Positions 36,474 through 45,177 of a DNA stretch of 64,000 bases are shown piece after piece. The notes beneath the pieces were generated by a model that ran no database searches, was not told where the DNA came from, and saw nothing but the letters and a program-made list of their open reading frames with translations. The DNA lies in assembly GCA_030837825.1 (NCBI GenBank), contig JAUQYB010000091.1:1-64000 (forward strand), given 5' to 3'. The DNA is from Albidovulum sp. (GTDB lineage: Bacteria > Pseudomonadota > Alphaproteobacteria > Rhodobacterales > Rhodobacteraceae). The position numbers were made by a program, and so were the translations under genes. Positions within the stretch are counted from its first letter, which is position 1; each line of letters starts with the position of its first letter.

Positions 36474-37688
36474 ATGCAGAACCGACTTGCGCTTCTCTTC
36501 ATCCTCGTGACGGTGATGATCGACTCCATCGGGATCGGCATCATCTTCCCGGTCATGCCCGACCTCATGCGCGAGGTGACCGGGGCCGACCTGTCGTCGG
36601 CCTCGCTCTGGGGCGGGCTTCTGGCGACCTCGTTCGCGGCGATGCAGTTCCTTTGCGGCCCGGTCGTCGGCAACCTGTCCGACCGCTACGGGCGGCGGCC
36701 GGTCATGCTGATCGCGCTCGCGGTGATGGCAGCCGACTACATCATCATGGCCGTTGCCCAGACGGTGTGGCTGTTGCTTCTGGGCCGCCTCATGGCCGGC
36801 GCCGCGGCCGCCACCTATGCCACGGCCAGCGCCTACGTCGCCGACATCTCGCCGCCGCAGGAACGGGCGCGGAACTTCGGCTACATCGGTGCGGCCTTCG
36901 GGCTCGGGTTCGTCGCGGGGCCGCTCATCGGCGGCATCGCGGCCGAATGGGGCACCCGTGCGCCCTTCTGGGCGGCCGCGGCGGTGGCGGCGCTGAACGC
37001 GGCCTTCGGCCTCTGGGCGCTGCCCGAAAGCCTGGGCGCCGACAGGCGCCGGCCCTTCAGCCTCGCCCGCGCCAATCCCTTCGCCTCGTTCCGCGCCATC
37101 GGCCACCTGCCCGGCCTCGGGCGGATGCTGGCGATCATGTTCCTCTACACGCTCGCCTTCCAGTCCTACGGTTCGGTCTGGGCCTTCTACGGCACCGAGC
37201 GCTTCGGCTGGGACGCCTGGTGGAACGGCCTCTCGCTTGCGGCCTTCGGCATCTGCATGGTCGTGGTGCAGGGCTTTCTCGTGGCGCCGGCGACGCGGGC
37301 CTTCGGCGAGCACCGGACCGCCGGCTACGGCATGACGCTCGAGACCGTGACCTTCGCCTTCTACGGCGTCGTCACCTCCGGCTTCTGGGCGCTGGCCTTC
37401 ACGCCGGTGGCCTCAATCGCCGGCATCGCCGGGCCGGCGCTGTCGGGACTGATGTCGAACGCCACACCCGACGACCGGCAGGGAGAGCTTCAGGGCGTTC
37501 TTGCGGCGGTGCAGGCGGTGGGCATGGGGCTCGCGCCGATGGTGATGACCTCGGTCTTCTGGGCCTTCACCCGGCCCGAAACGGGCTACTACCTGCCCGG
37601 CGCGCCCTTCCTCCTCTCCGGCGTCCTGATGGCGGCGGCGGTGGTGCTTCTCGTGGTGCCCGCACGGCGCAGCCCCCTCGTCTCCTGA
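36474..37688 (+). CDS. TetA-like MFS transporter
   Basis: This is a 404-residue major facilitator protein with 12 helices. The loop 2-3 motif GNLSDRYGRRPVMLIAL and the conserved GRLMAGAAAATYATASAYVADISPPQERARNFGYIGAAFGLGFVAGPLIGG place it in the DHA1/TCR-Tet efflux branch. It follows the hydrolase gene by 74 bases. Drug-efflux activity is possible but not implied by context. It may equally export a metabolite. Confidence 0.9.
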   Translation: MQNRLALLFILVTVMIDSIGIGIIFPVMPDLMREVTGADLSSASLWGGLLATSFAAMQFLCGPVVGNLSDRYGRRPVMLIALAVMAADYIIMAVAQTVWLLLLGRLMAGAAAATYATASAYVADISPPQERARNFGYIGAAFGLGFVAGPLIGGIAAEWGTRAPFWAAAAVAALNAAFGLWALPESLGADRRRPFSLARANPFASFRAIGHLPGLGRMLAIMFLYTLAFQSYGSVWAFYGTERFGWDAWWNGLSLAAFGICMVVVQGFLVAPATRAFGEHRTAGYGMTLETVTFAFYGVVTSGFWALAFTPVASIAGIAGPALSGLMSNATPDDRQGELQGVLAAVQAVGMGLAPMVMTSVFWAFTRPETGYYLPGAPFLLSGVLMAAAVVLLVVPARRSPLVS

Positions 37689-37766
37689 TCGCGCTTCCCC
37701 TTTCGGCCGGGCGCAAATAGTCTCTGCCCGCGGGGCAAGGGGCCCCGGGCGGGCGGAGCAGAACCG

Positions 37767-39008
37767 ATGCGGCTCAAGGACCTGGAAATCTTCACCGTGG
37801 CGCCCCCCGCCCCCGGCTGGGGCGGGCGCTACTGGACCTTCGTCAAGCTCACCACCGATGACGGGATCACCGGCATCGGCGAATGCTATGCCGCCACCGT
37901 GGGGCCGAAGGCGATGGCCGCCGTCATCGAGGACGTCTTCGACCGCCACATGGCCGGCGAACACCCCGAGAACGTCGAGCTGATGTTCCGCCGCGCCTAT
38001 TCCGCCGGCTTCACCCAGCGCCCCGATCCCACCGTCATGGGCGCCTTCTCGGGGCTGGAGATCGCCTGCTGGGACATCGTCGGCAAGGCGAGGGGCCGGC
38101 CGGTCTGGGCGCTTCTCGGCGGGATGATGAATGAACGGCTGCGCTCCTATACCTATCTCTATCCCGAGCCGGGGCAGGAAAGCGCGGAGTTCTGGGTCGA
38201 CCCCGACATGGCGGCCGAGGCCGCGGCGCGCTTCGTCGGCATGGGCTTCACCGCGGTGAAGTTCGACCCGGCCGGCCCCTACACGATCCGCGGCGGGCAT
38301 GACCCGAGTGCCTCGGACATCAGCCGCTCCGCCGCCTTCTGCAAGGCGATCCGCGAGGCGGTGGGCGACCGGGCGGACCTCCTTTTCGGCACGCACGGCC
38401 AGTTCAACGTCGCCGGCGCCATCCGCCTCGCCCATGCGATCGAGCCTTGGGGGCCGCTCTGGTACGAAGAGCCGATCCCGCCCGACAACCTTCTGGACTT
38501 CGCCGAGGTGCAGAAGGCGGTGCGGATTGCGGTGGCGACGGGCGAGCGCCTCACCACCAAGGCCGAGTTCGCCACCGTCCTCAGGACCGGCGGCGCGCGC
38601 ATCCTGCAACCGGCTCTGGGGCGCGCCGGCGGCATCTGGGAAGCCAAGAAGATCGCCGCCATCGCCGAGGTCTTCACCGCGCAGCTTGCGCCCCACCTCT
38701 ACGCCGGGCCGGTGGAATGGGCGGCCAACATCCATCTCGGCGCCTCGATCCCCAACCTCCTGATGGTCGAGACGATCGAGACGGGCGGCGCCTTCCATCT
38801 GAAACTCATCCGCAACTCGATCCGATGGGAGGACGGCCACGTTCTCGTGCCCACCGGCCCCGGCCTCGGCATCGAGTTCGACGAGGATCTTGCCCGCGCC
38901 CATCCCTACCACGGCGAACAGCTCCACCTCGAGATGCAGGAGGCGCCCTGCAACTACAGCAGCCCGAACCGTTTCGAGGGCGGCGCGCCAAGCTCGTTCA
39001 CGGAGTAG
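37767..39008 (+). CDS. Enolase-superfamily sugar-acid dehydratase (MR/galactonate-dehydratase-like)
   Basis: This is a 413-residue mandelate racemase/muconate lactonizing enzyme family protein. Its lid domain is GGRYWTFVKLTTDDGITGIGECYAATVGPKA. The barrel carries likely catalytic and metal residues in AVKFDPAGPY (Lys), GTHGQFN (His), YEEPIPPDN (Glu), GERLTTK (Glu) and LAPHLYAG (His). This resembles acid-sugar dehydratases such as galactonate or arabinonate dehydratase. The next gene, three bases on, is a PfkB kinase, and a glycerate kinase follows. A sugar-acid breakdown route is therefore a fair guess. Confidence 0.85.
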   Translation: MRLKDLEIFTVAPPAPGWGGRYWTFVKLTTDDGITGIGECYAATVGPKAMAAVIEDVFDRHMAGEHPENVELMFRRAYSAGFTQRPDPTVMGAFSGLEIACWDIVGKARGRPVWALLGGMMNERLRSYTYLYPEPGQESAEFWVDPDMAAEAAARFVGMGFTAVKFDPAGPYTIRGGHDPSASDISRSAAFCKAIREAVGDRADLLFGTHGQFNVAGAIRLAHAIEPWGPLWYEEPIPPDNLLDFAEVQKAVRIAVATGERLTTKAEFATVLRTGGARILQPALGRAGGIWEAKKIAAIAEVFTAQLAPHLYAGPVEWAANIHLGASIPNLLMVETIETGGAFHLKLIRNSIRWEDGHVLVPTGPGLGIEFDEDLARAHPYHGEQLHLEMQEAPCNYSSPNRFEGGAPSSFTE

Positions 39009-39011
39009 GCG

Positions 39012-39968
39012 ATGGGCAGCGTCGTCATCCTCGGCGTCTTCAATGCCGACACGACCTACCGGGCCGCGCGGCAGCCCCGGATCGGCGAGACGCTCGCCGG
39101 GCTCGACTTCGCGCTCGGTCCCGGCGGCAAGGGCTCCAACCAGTCGGTCGCCGCGGCGAAGGCGGGGGCCTTGGTGCATTTCCTCACCCGGCTCGGCCGG
39201 GACGCCTTCGCCGACATGGCCCGCGCCATCTGGGCCGAGGCGGGCGTGGTCCCCGAGGTTGCCGAGGATGCCGAAAGCCACACCGGCGCTGCCTTCATCT
39301 TTGTCGAGGATGCGACCGGCGACAATGCGATCATCATCGCGCCGGGCGCGGGCGGGCGCATTTCCATCGCCGACATCGAGGCGCGGGCGGCGCTGATCGC
39401 CGGTGCCGCTGTCTTCGTGACGCAGCTCGAGCAGCCGCTCGACGCCGCGCTGCGGGCGCTGCGGATCGCCCGCGCCGGCGGCTCCACGACGATCCTCAAC
39501 CCCGCCCCGGCCGCGCGCCTGCCCGAGGGGATGCTCGCCCTCTGCGACTATGTCACCCCGAACGAGACCGAGGCCGAGCTTCTGACCGGCCTGCCGGTTA
39601 CCTCGCTGGCCGAGGCGCGCGCGGCGGCCGAGTCGATCCGCGCCGCGGGCGCGGGTGCGGTGATCCTGACGCTCGGCGCACAGGGGGCGCTTTTCCATGA
39701 CGGGGCGCAAAGCACGCTCGTCCCGGCCTTCGACGCCGGCCCGGTGGCGGAGACGACCGGCGCGGGCGATGCCTTCAACGGCGGCTTCGCGGCGGCGCTC
39801 GCCCGCGGCATGGCACCGCTCGACGCGGTCCGGTTCGGCTGCGCCGCGGCGGCGATCTCGGTCACGCGGGCAGGGGCGGCGGCCTCGATGCCGGGCCGCG
39901 AGGAGATCGAGGCGCTTCTGGCGCGAGGGAACAGCGTCAGAGGATCAGGATCGCGCGGAAGTCGTTGA
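39012..39968 (+). CDS. PfkB-family carbohydrate kinase (ribokinase-like)
   Basis: This 318-residue sugar kinase starts MGSVVILGVFNADTTYRAARQPRIGETLAGLDFALGPGGKGSNQSVAAAKAG, which carries the ribokinase PfkB signature 1 with GGKGSNQ. Signature 2, ETTGAGDAFNGGFAAALA, holds the catalytic Asp. The NPAPAARLPEGMLALCDYVTPNETEAELLTG segment is ribokinase-like. It is coupled to the dehydratase gene. In place of ribose it could phosphorylate the 2-keto-3-deoxy sugar made by that enzyme. Its 3' end overlaps the convergent glycerate kinase by 32 bases. Confidence 0.88.
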   Translation: MGSVVILGVFNADTTYRAARQPRIGETLAGLDFALGPGGKGSNQSVAAAKAGALVHFLTRLGRDAFADMARAIWAEAGVVPEVAEDAESHTGAAFIFVEDATGDNAIIIAPGAGGRISIADIEARAALIAGAAVFVTQLEQPLDAALRALRIARAGGSTTILNPAPAARLPEGMLALCDYVTPNETEAELLTGLPVTSLAEARAAAESIRAAGAGAVILTLGAQGALFHDGAQSTLVPAFDAGPVAETTGAGDAFNGGFAAALARGMAPLDAVRFGCAAAAISVTRAGAAASMPGREEIEALLARGNSVRGSGSRGSR

Positions 39969-41190
39969 CGTTGGTCAGCGTCGGCCCGGTGACGACCTGC
40001 CCGCCCGCGGCGGCGAAGAACCCGTGTGCGTCATTCTCGGCCAGCGCCTTGGCCGGGTCCCGCCCCGCCGCACGGGCGGCGTCAAGCGTCCCGGGCCCGA
40101 TCAGCGCCCCGGCGACCTCGGCCGCGCCGTCGACGCCGTCGGTGTCGCAGGCGATCGCATGGATGCCCGGCGCGCCCCCGAGCGCGATCGCCAGAGCCAG
40201 GGCATATTCCGCGTTCGGTCCGCCGACGCCGTTTCCCCGCCGCGTCACCGTCAGCTCGCCCCCCGACAGAAGCACCAGCGGCCCTGCCGCCTTTTCCTTC
40301 TGCCGTTGCCGCGCCAGCGCGGCATGGGCCTGCGCCACCTGGCGCGCCTCGCCCTCGATCCGGTCGCCGAGAGTCTCGGCCCTGCACCCGGCCTCCTGCG
40401 CCAGCGCGGCCGCTGCGGCGAGCGATTGGGCGGGGGCGGCGATCACCCGGTTCTCAACCCGCGCGAGCCGCGCGTCCGCCGGGGCGATCACGCCCGAGGG
40501 CCGCCTCAGCGCCGCCGCGATGCCTTCCGGCACCGCCACGCCCCAGCGCGCCAGGATCGCCCGCGCCTCGTCGGGCGTGGTGGCATCGCCCACCGTCGGG
40601 CCGGAGCCGATCAGCGCCGGATCGTCGCCCGGCACGTCGGAGACCATCAGCGCCAGCATCCGTGCCGGTTGGCCGGCGGCAGCAAGCTGCCCGCCCTTCA
40701 CCCGGCTCAGGTGTTTCCTGACCGTGTTCATCGCCTGGATCGGTGCGCCCGAGGCCAGAAGGGCCGCGTTGACCGCCTGCTTCTCGGCGAGCGTCACGCC
40801 CTCGGCCGGCGCCACCAGAAGCGCCGAGGCCCCGCCGGAGATCAGCGCCAGCACGAAGTCGTCAGGCCCGAGGTCACGAAGCAGTGCCAGCATCCGTCCC
40901 GTCGCGGCCAGCCCCGCCATGTCGGGCACCGGGTGGGCTGCCTCGACGATCTCGATGCCCCGGCATGGCCGGGCGTAGCCATAGCGCGTGATCACGATCC
41001 CCTCGCAGGGGCCCCAGGATGCCTCCACGGCTTCGGCCATCCGGGCCGAGGCCTTGCCCGCGCCCACGACCACGACGCGGCCCCCGGGCCGCTCCGGCAG
41101 ATGGTGCGGGATCACGCGCATCGGGTCGGCGACCGCCACGGCACGGTCGAAAAGCGATCCGAGAAGCTGCTCTGGCGTATCCTGTCCCAT
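39937..41190 (-). CDS. Glycerate 2-kinase (GckA/MOFRL type)
   Basis: This 417-residue protein matches the type with an N-terminal DUF4147 domain and a C-terminal MOFRL domain. Key regions are VVVGAGKASARMAEAVEASWG, ISGGASALLVAPAEGVTLAEK, MVSDVPGDDPALIGSGPTVGD, LLSGGELTVTRRGNGVGGPNAEYAL and ACDTDGVDGAAEVAGAL. Such enzymes convert D-glycerate to 2-phosphoglycerate. I chose the ATG at 41190 (MGQDTPEQLLGSLFDRAV). The last 32 bases overlap the PfkB-kinase gene on the other strand. It is consistent with sugar-acid or glyoxylate use. Confidence 0.93.
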   Translation of the reverse strand: MGQDTPEQLLGSLFDRAVAVADPMRVIPHHLPERPGGRVVVVGAGKASARMAEAVEASWGPCEGIVITRYGYARPCRGIEIVEAAHPVPDMAGLAATGRMLALLRDLGPDDFVLALISGGASALLVAPAEGVTLAEKQAVNAALLASGAPIQAMNTVRKHLSRVKGGQLAAAGQPARMLALMVSDVPGDDPALIGSGPTVGDATTPDEARAILARWGVAVPEGIAAALRRPSGVIAPADARLARVENRVIAAPAQSLAAAAALAQEAGCRAETLGDRIEGEARQVAQAHAALARQRQKEKAAGPLVLLSGGELTVTRRGNGVGGPNAEYALALAIALGGAPGIHAIACDTDGVDGAAEVAGALIGPGTLDAARAAGRDPAKALAENDAHGFFAAAGGQVVTGPTLTNVNDFRAILIL

Positions 41191-41294
41191 GCGGCCTGCC
41201 CTTCGCTCTGCCCCCATCGGTGGCGAGTGAAGCATCAAATCCGGGCAACGGGAACAGTCAGGGATCGGCGGGGAAGGTGATACGGTCCGCGCGA

Positions 41295-41471
41295 CTATCC
41301 GGCGATCGAGAGGAAGAGAACCGACGCCGCGGCACAGATCACGAACGCAAGCGCCGGCAGAAGGTCGAGGTCGTCCAAAACGGCAACCCGGGTCTTCGGT
41401 CCCGCCCGACTTTCGACGTCGGGCGGGACCAGATCAGGAAATATCCTTGCACTCTTACGCACCGAACTCAC
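41295..41471 (-). CDS. Possible 58-aa single-TM protein
   Basis: A GTG-started frame of 58 codons follows an AAGAG ribosome-binding site at a spacing of seven. The product has a basic N-terminus (SSVRKSARIFPDLVPP), an acidic patch (VLDDLDLLP) and one C-terminal membrane helix (ALAFVICAAASVLFLSIAG). No family is known to me. The clean ribosome-binding site and a hydrophobic segment ending at the stop support it; the short length and GTG start weaken it. Confidence 0.45.
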   Translation of the reverse strand: MSSVRKSARIFPDLVPPDVESRAGPKTRVAVLDDLDLLPALAFVICAAASVLFLSIAG

Positions 41472-41868
41472 TCGCTAACTCTTTAATAACAATCGATAAC
41501 CTTTATGAGATCATTATCCGCGATTTCGCCCCGCCGACAAACCTGTCTAGTTAGACTAGTCCCCCGCGGCATTCGTGCACAATCATTTCGCTCCTGTCCG
41601 ATTACCTCGTGCGCCCGGGAGAATCCTTCTTTCGGCCGCCCAATTGTTGCCACAATGCTGACACCGTCCAGCCACGATCGCCGCGCCGTCCCCCAAAGAC
41701 CCGCCAACGCGACTCAGGCGAATCGCCTGCGGACCGGCCCTGCGCGCTTGCGTGGTCGGCACGACGCGTGGCAGGCCCGACTGGAGCCGCCGGACGATGC
41801 CAGCCGCGTGGGACGACAGCGGCCTTGGATCGGGCGCCTGCGGCGCCGGTTGGCAAACTTTCCATGAC
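41472..41868. other. Gene-poor stretch upstream of the 58-aa frame
   Basis: I see no convincing gene here. The first 130 bases are AT-rich and hold a short inverted repeat, CTAGT-TAG-ACTAG, near 41547. The rest is ordinary GC-rich DNA downstream of the 3' end of tRNA-Arg. No duplicated tRNA end or integrase is present. Confidence 0.5.
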
Positions 41869-41945
41869 TGGCGATCCCGGGAGGACTCGAACCCCCGACC
41901 CGCTGCTTAGAAGGCAGCTGCTCTATCCAGCTGAGCTACGGGACC
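41869..41945 (-). tRNA. tRNA-Arg (anticodon TCT)
   Basis: This is a 77-nt minus-strand cloverleaf with encoded CCA. The acceptor 5' strand is GGTCCCG, pairing with CGGGATC (one G-U pair). The anticodon arm GCTGC-CTTCTAA-GCAGC gives UCU, and the T-loop is GGTTCGAGTCC. Confidence 0.96.
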
Positions 41946-41976
41946 GCTCCGCCCCCTTTAGCGGCTGCCCGGCCAC

Positions 41977-42444
41977 TCAGGCAAGGCCGAGCGTCATGAA
42001 GACGCTGTTGGGGTCCTCGCGGTAGCCGTCGAACGGTCCGCATTCGATGAAGCCGGCGCGGGCATAGAGGGCGCGGGCCGGGGCGAAGATCGGCTCGGCG
42101 CCGGTCTCGAGGCTGACGCGCCCGCAGCCGAGCGCGCGCGCATGGGCGATCAGGTGGTCGAGCATCAGCCGCGACAGTCCCCGCCCGCGGGCTTCCGCCA
42201 GCACGTGCATCGACTTGATCTCGGCATCGCCCATGCCGGTCCGTTTCAGCGCCCCCATGCCGACCGGCCGGCCATCCTCGCGCAGCACGAAGAAGTCGAT
42301 GCCGGGCTGGGCGAGGCCATCAGGCGGCAGCATGTGGATGCTTTCGGGAGGCGTTTCGGCATGCATGTCGGCGGCGTGGCGCGCGTGCAGGAGCGCGAGG
42401 TCGGGCGACAGCGGGTCGCCGCGGGTGATCTCGGTGGCGGTCAT
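41977..42444 (-). CDS. GNAT-family N-acetyltransferase
   Basis: This 155-residue acetyltransferase contains the acetyl-CoA pyrophosphate loop in VLAEARGRGLSRLMLDHLIAHARALG, preceded by the beta-4 strand AEIKSMHV. The C-terminus (YARAGFIECGPFDGYREDPNSVFMTLGL) is typical of small YafP/PhnO-like GNATs. Cytosolic; substrate unknown. It follows the DUF2125 gene on the same strand after 27 bases. Confidence 0.9.
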   Translation of the reverse strand: MTATEITRGDPLSPDLALLHARHAADMHAETPPESIHMLPPDGLAQPGIDFFVLREDGRPVGMGALKRTGMGDAEIKSMHVLAEARGRGLSRLMLDHLIAHARALGCGRVSLETGAEPIFAPARALYARAGFIECGPFDGYREDPNSVFMTLGLA

Positions 42445-42471
42445 CCTGGGCTCCCTTCCCTTCCCGGCCGC

Positions 42472-43923
42472 TCACTGCATCGTGGCGAGCGCCGACATGT
42501 CCATGCCGTTCACCGTGACCTTGCCGTCCGGCGTCATCTCGATGTCCCAGACGAAGCGGCCGACGCCCGCGGGCTTTGCAAGCCCGCGCAGCATCATCAC
42601 CCCCGGCACGGCGCCCGAACGCACGTCCTCGGGCGCCGCATTGAGCGCCTCGAGCGCGGCGTCGATCCCGGTGGCGCCCACGGTCACCCGGCCCTCCGGC
42701 ATCCGGCCCGGTCCGGCGTCGACAGCGCCCTCGTAGTCGAGCGTATAGCTCGGCGTCACGACGCCCTGCGGCGCGAGGGTGACCGTGACCTTGCCCTGGG
42801 GCAGAAGCGCGGCGAGCATCCGGGCGTCGAACGCCTCGTCAGGCTGGAAGCCGGGCTTCACCGCGTCGAGGAACAGCGCCGCCGGCGCGGCGAGGTCGAA
42901 GCCAGAGACTGCGACATCGATCGACGCCTCCGACGGCAGAAGCGGCGGCACCCATGCGGGCATGATCTCGGCAGGCAGCCTTAGGCCCTTGACCGCGAGG
43001 CTTTCGCGGAAACGGCCATCGGCGGCGATGCCGCTCATGTCGATGCCGAATGTCACGCTTTCGGCCGAGCCGGAGCCGACGGGCGTGGTGACCGAGATCT
43101 CCCTTGCCTCACCCGTGCCGGTGAGGGCGGACCAAAGCGGCAGCGCGCCCCGGATCGCCGCCTTCAGGCCTTCGGGGTCAGCGTTCGCGGCCGCCTCGGA
43201 GGGATGCGCCACGAACCAGGCAAGAAGCGTGTGGAGCCCTGCGACCTGCAGGGCGAGCGCCTCGGTCCTGACATCGTAGGAGGCGATGGCAATGTCGAGG
43301 TCCAGCGGCATCCCGCCACCGCCTGCCGCCGGTGTCACGCGGACGGTCTCGGCAACGTCGGTGGCCGCATAGCGCATCGACGTGTCGGCCCCGCTGCCCG
43401 AGGCGGCGGGCACCGCCATCGTCTCGGCCGCGATCCGGGCGATCCGGTAGCTCAGGTCGGTGACCGTTCCGTCGGGCTCCGTCATCGCCTGGTGCAGCGC
43501 GATCCCGTTCGCCGTCGACGTCGCGTTGCGGCAGGCCATCAGCGCCGTGTCGAAGGTGCAGTCCATCGTGAAGGAGGCCACCGCCAGATCGAATGAGAGC
43601 GCACCGGGGACATTGGCCCTGACCGAAACCGGCTCGCCGGCGGTCACCGCCCAGGTGCCGTCGCCGTTGTCGGCAAGCGCGAAATGCAGGGGCGCGATCT
43701 CGGCCGCGGCCTTGCCTCGGGCGGCCGCAATCCACGGGGCGGGGTCAAGCGTGACCGAATAGCCGTCGCCCTCGGGCACCACCGAGAGAACGCCCGGCGT
43801 CTGGCCAAGATAGGCCCGGAGCGCGGCCTCGATCCCGGCCGCCCCCTCAGGGGTGGCCGGCGCGGCCGAAAGCGGCGCAGCCACGATCCACAGAAGTGCT
43901 GCGACGGCAGGGAAACGGGTCAT
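42472..43923 (-). CDS. DUF2125-domain exported protein
   Basis: This is a 483-residue protein with a signal peptide (MTRFPAVAALLWIVAAPLSAAPA). The rest is a long beta-rich body of repeated hydrophobic-polar strands (for example GYSVTLDPAPWIAAARGK and PGALSFDLAVASFTMDC). It matches the alphaproteobacterial DUF2125 family, whose function is unknown. It is probably periplasmic. The ATG at 43923 yields the intact signal peptide; the frame upstream does not. No partner gene is evident. Confidence 0.82.
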   Translation of the reverse strand: MTRFPAVAALLWIVAAPLSAAPATPEGAAGIEAALRAYLGQTPGVLSVVPEGDGYSVTLDPAPWIAAARGKAAAEIAPLHFALADNGDGTWAVTAGEPVSVRANVPGALSFDLAVASFTMDCTFDTALMACRNATSTANGIALHQAMTEPDGTVTDLSYRIARIAAETMAVPAASGSGADTSMRYAATDVAETVRVTPAAGGGGMPLDLDIAIASYDVRTEALALQVAGLHTLLAWFVAHPSEAAANADPEGLKAAIRGALPLWSALTGTGEAREISVTTPVGSGSAESVTFGIDMSGIAADGRFRESLAVKGLRLPAEIMPAWVPPLLPSEASIDVAVSGFDLAAPAALFLDAVKPGFQPDEAFDARMLAALLPQGKVTVTLAPQGVVTPSYTLDYEGAVDAGPGRMPEGRVTVGATGIDAALEALNAAPEDVRSGAVPGVMMLRGLAKPAGVGRFVWDIEMTPDGKVTVNGMDMSALATMQ

Positions 43924-44005
43924 CGCACCGCCTTTCGATACCCATAGGAAAAAGGACGCCGCCACCCTGCGCCCCCGCTGTCACGTCGGCGTTTTCGCCC
44001 CGGTC

Positions 44006-44317
44006 TCAATGGGTCCAGGGGCCGCGCCGGTCGGTGGCGAAGTTCTCGCCGTAGCCCCGTGGGCGGATGTTCGCCTTGCGCTTGTGCGGCTCGGCCAGGA
44101 CGTAGTCGATCCCGTGCGCGCGGGCGTAGTCCTCTGCCTCATCGCGGGTCTCGAACCGCAGCCGCACCTGGGCCTGGGTATCGCCCGAGCCGGTCCAGCC
44201 CATCAGCGGATCGACCTCGCGCGCCTCGGCCGGTGCGAAATCGAGAATCCAGTCGTGGGTCTTCGCCGTCCCCGACTGCATCGCGTTGCGGGAAGGCTGG
44301 TAGATGCGCGCACGCAT
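44006..44317 (-). CDS. NDUFS4-like complex I accessory subunit
   Basis: The 103-residue protein matches the ETC complex I subunit family (NDUFS4/18-kDa), found in alphaproteobacterial and mitochondrial NADH dehydrogenase. Diagnostic parts are [58 protein letters not shown], and a C-terminal [26 protein letters not shown] lies seven bases before the ATG at 44317, which favours it over 44323. It is a stand-alone gene, as usual for this subunit. Confidence 0.92.
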   Translation of the reverse strand: MRARIYQPSRNAMQSGTAKTHDWILDFAPAEAREVDPLMGWTGSGDTQAQVRLRFETRDEAEDYARAHGIDYVLAEPHKRKANIRPRGYGENFATDRRGPWTH

Positions 44318-44323
44318 GGGCAT

Positions 44324-44933
44324 TCTCCCTGTGGTTCGCGCTTCTTATCCTGAAACCGGGCCGGGCTTGCAAGGGGATCACGCAGGAGGACACGCCGATC
44401 GCGGCGCGCAAGGGCTGTCAAGGGCGCGGCGGAAGGCGAAGGCCCGTGCCCCTTGCCGGTCGACCGCGGCCGCATGTCGCGGTGGCTTGCGGCCGCTGCC
44501 GGCCAGGAAGGAAAGCGCGGCGGCGGGCACCGGGGGCAAGCAGGGCTGACTGCCGGTCTCATGCTCAGGGAGCGTGGGTGGGTGGTGGCTGGGTGAGTGC
44601 CAGGACCGGCAGCCAGCGCTGCTTGCAGGATCACCTTAGAAGGCAAGCGCCGGCCTTACAACCTTTAGTTGAACTATCTCACAGATTTTCCCCCATATTC
44701 CCCGCGACGAAAACGATCCCGCCGTTTCGCAGCCATCGTTTCGCGAGACGCAACGACACATGGCCACCCTGCCACATCCGGACGCCGCACAAGAGGACAT
44801 GCAGGGGCCGCGCCCAAGCATCCGGCACCTGCGGCGCACCGGCCGCGCTGCCACACCGATCGGCCGGTCCGAACGCCCGGGTACCCACCGTTTTCCCTTG
44901 CCGCGTCCACCCCATCCCTTTAAACGGGCAGGC
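44324..44933. other. Intergenic stretch before tRNA-Ser
   Basis: I can support no gene in these 610 bases. Frames here lack ribosome-binding sites and family similarity. A GC-rich part (to about 44630) gives way to an AT-richer part (44640-44720), probably the promoter area for tRNA-Ser. Confidence 0.5.
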
Positions 44934-45023
44934 GGAGTGGTGGCCGAGTGGTCGAAGGCACACCCCTGCTAAGGGTGCAGACGGGGAACCGTCTCGAGGG
45001 TTCGAATCCCTTCCACTCCGCCA
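44934..45023 (+). tRNA. tRNA-Ser (anticodon GCT)
   Basis: This is a 90-nt class II tRNA with a long variable arm and encoded CCA. The acceptor is GGAGTGG with CCACTCC, the anticodon arm is CACCC-CTGCTAA-GGGTG (anticodon GCU), and the T-loop is GGTTCGAATCC. The mobile region begins directly after it. Confidence 0.97.
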
Positions 45024-45118
45024 CAGACATAAGTTATTGATATTGAACAGAAAAAGTCCGAACTTTCGATCGATTTTCCCGTGCCTTGCACCCCCACCGC
45101 CCATGCTGTGGCGCGGCA

Positions 45119-45153
45119 TCAGCTTCTGGACACAGCGGCGTCAGGTTCTGGAC
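45119..45153 (+). repeat. Two 13-bp direct repeats with 22-bp period
   Basis: TCAGCTTCTGGAC (45119-45131) and TCAGGTTCTGGAC (45141-45153) are spaced exactly 22 bases start to start, two helical turns. A 22-bp period is that of adjacent MuA end-binding sites, and this lies at the left edge of the Mu-like block. A related copy (CAGCTTCTGGACA) occurs on the minus strand near 51893-51905 in the inverted repeat. Role inferred. Confidence 0.45.
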
Positions 45154-45177
45154 TGCATAGCAAGACTCTGCACAGGG

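Noticed and set aside
44460..44640. Possible SRP (4.5S) RNA suggested by CCAGGAAGGAAAGC in a GC-rich gap
   Set aside because: The conserved GGAAGG-AGCAG tetraloop context and the pairing arms do not match, so I do not call an RNA gene.
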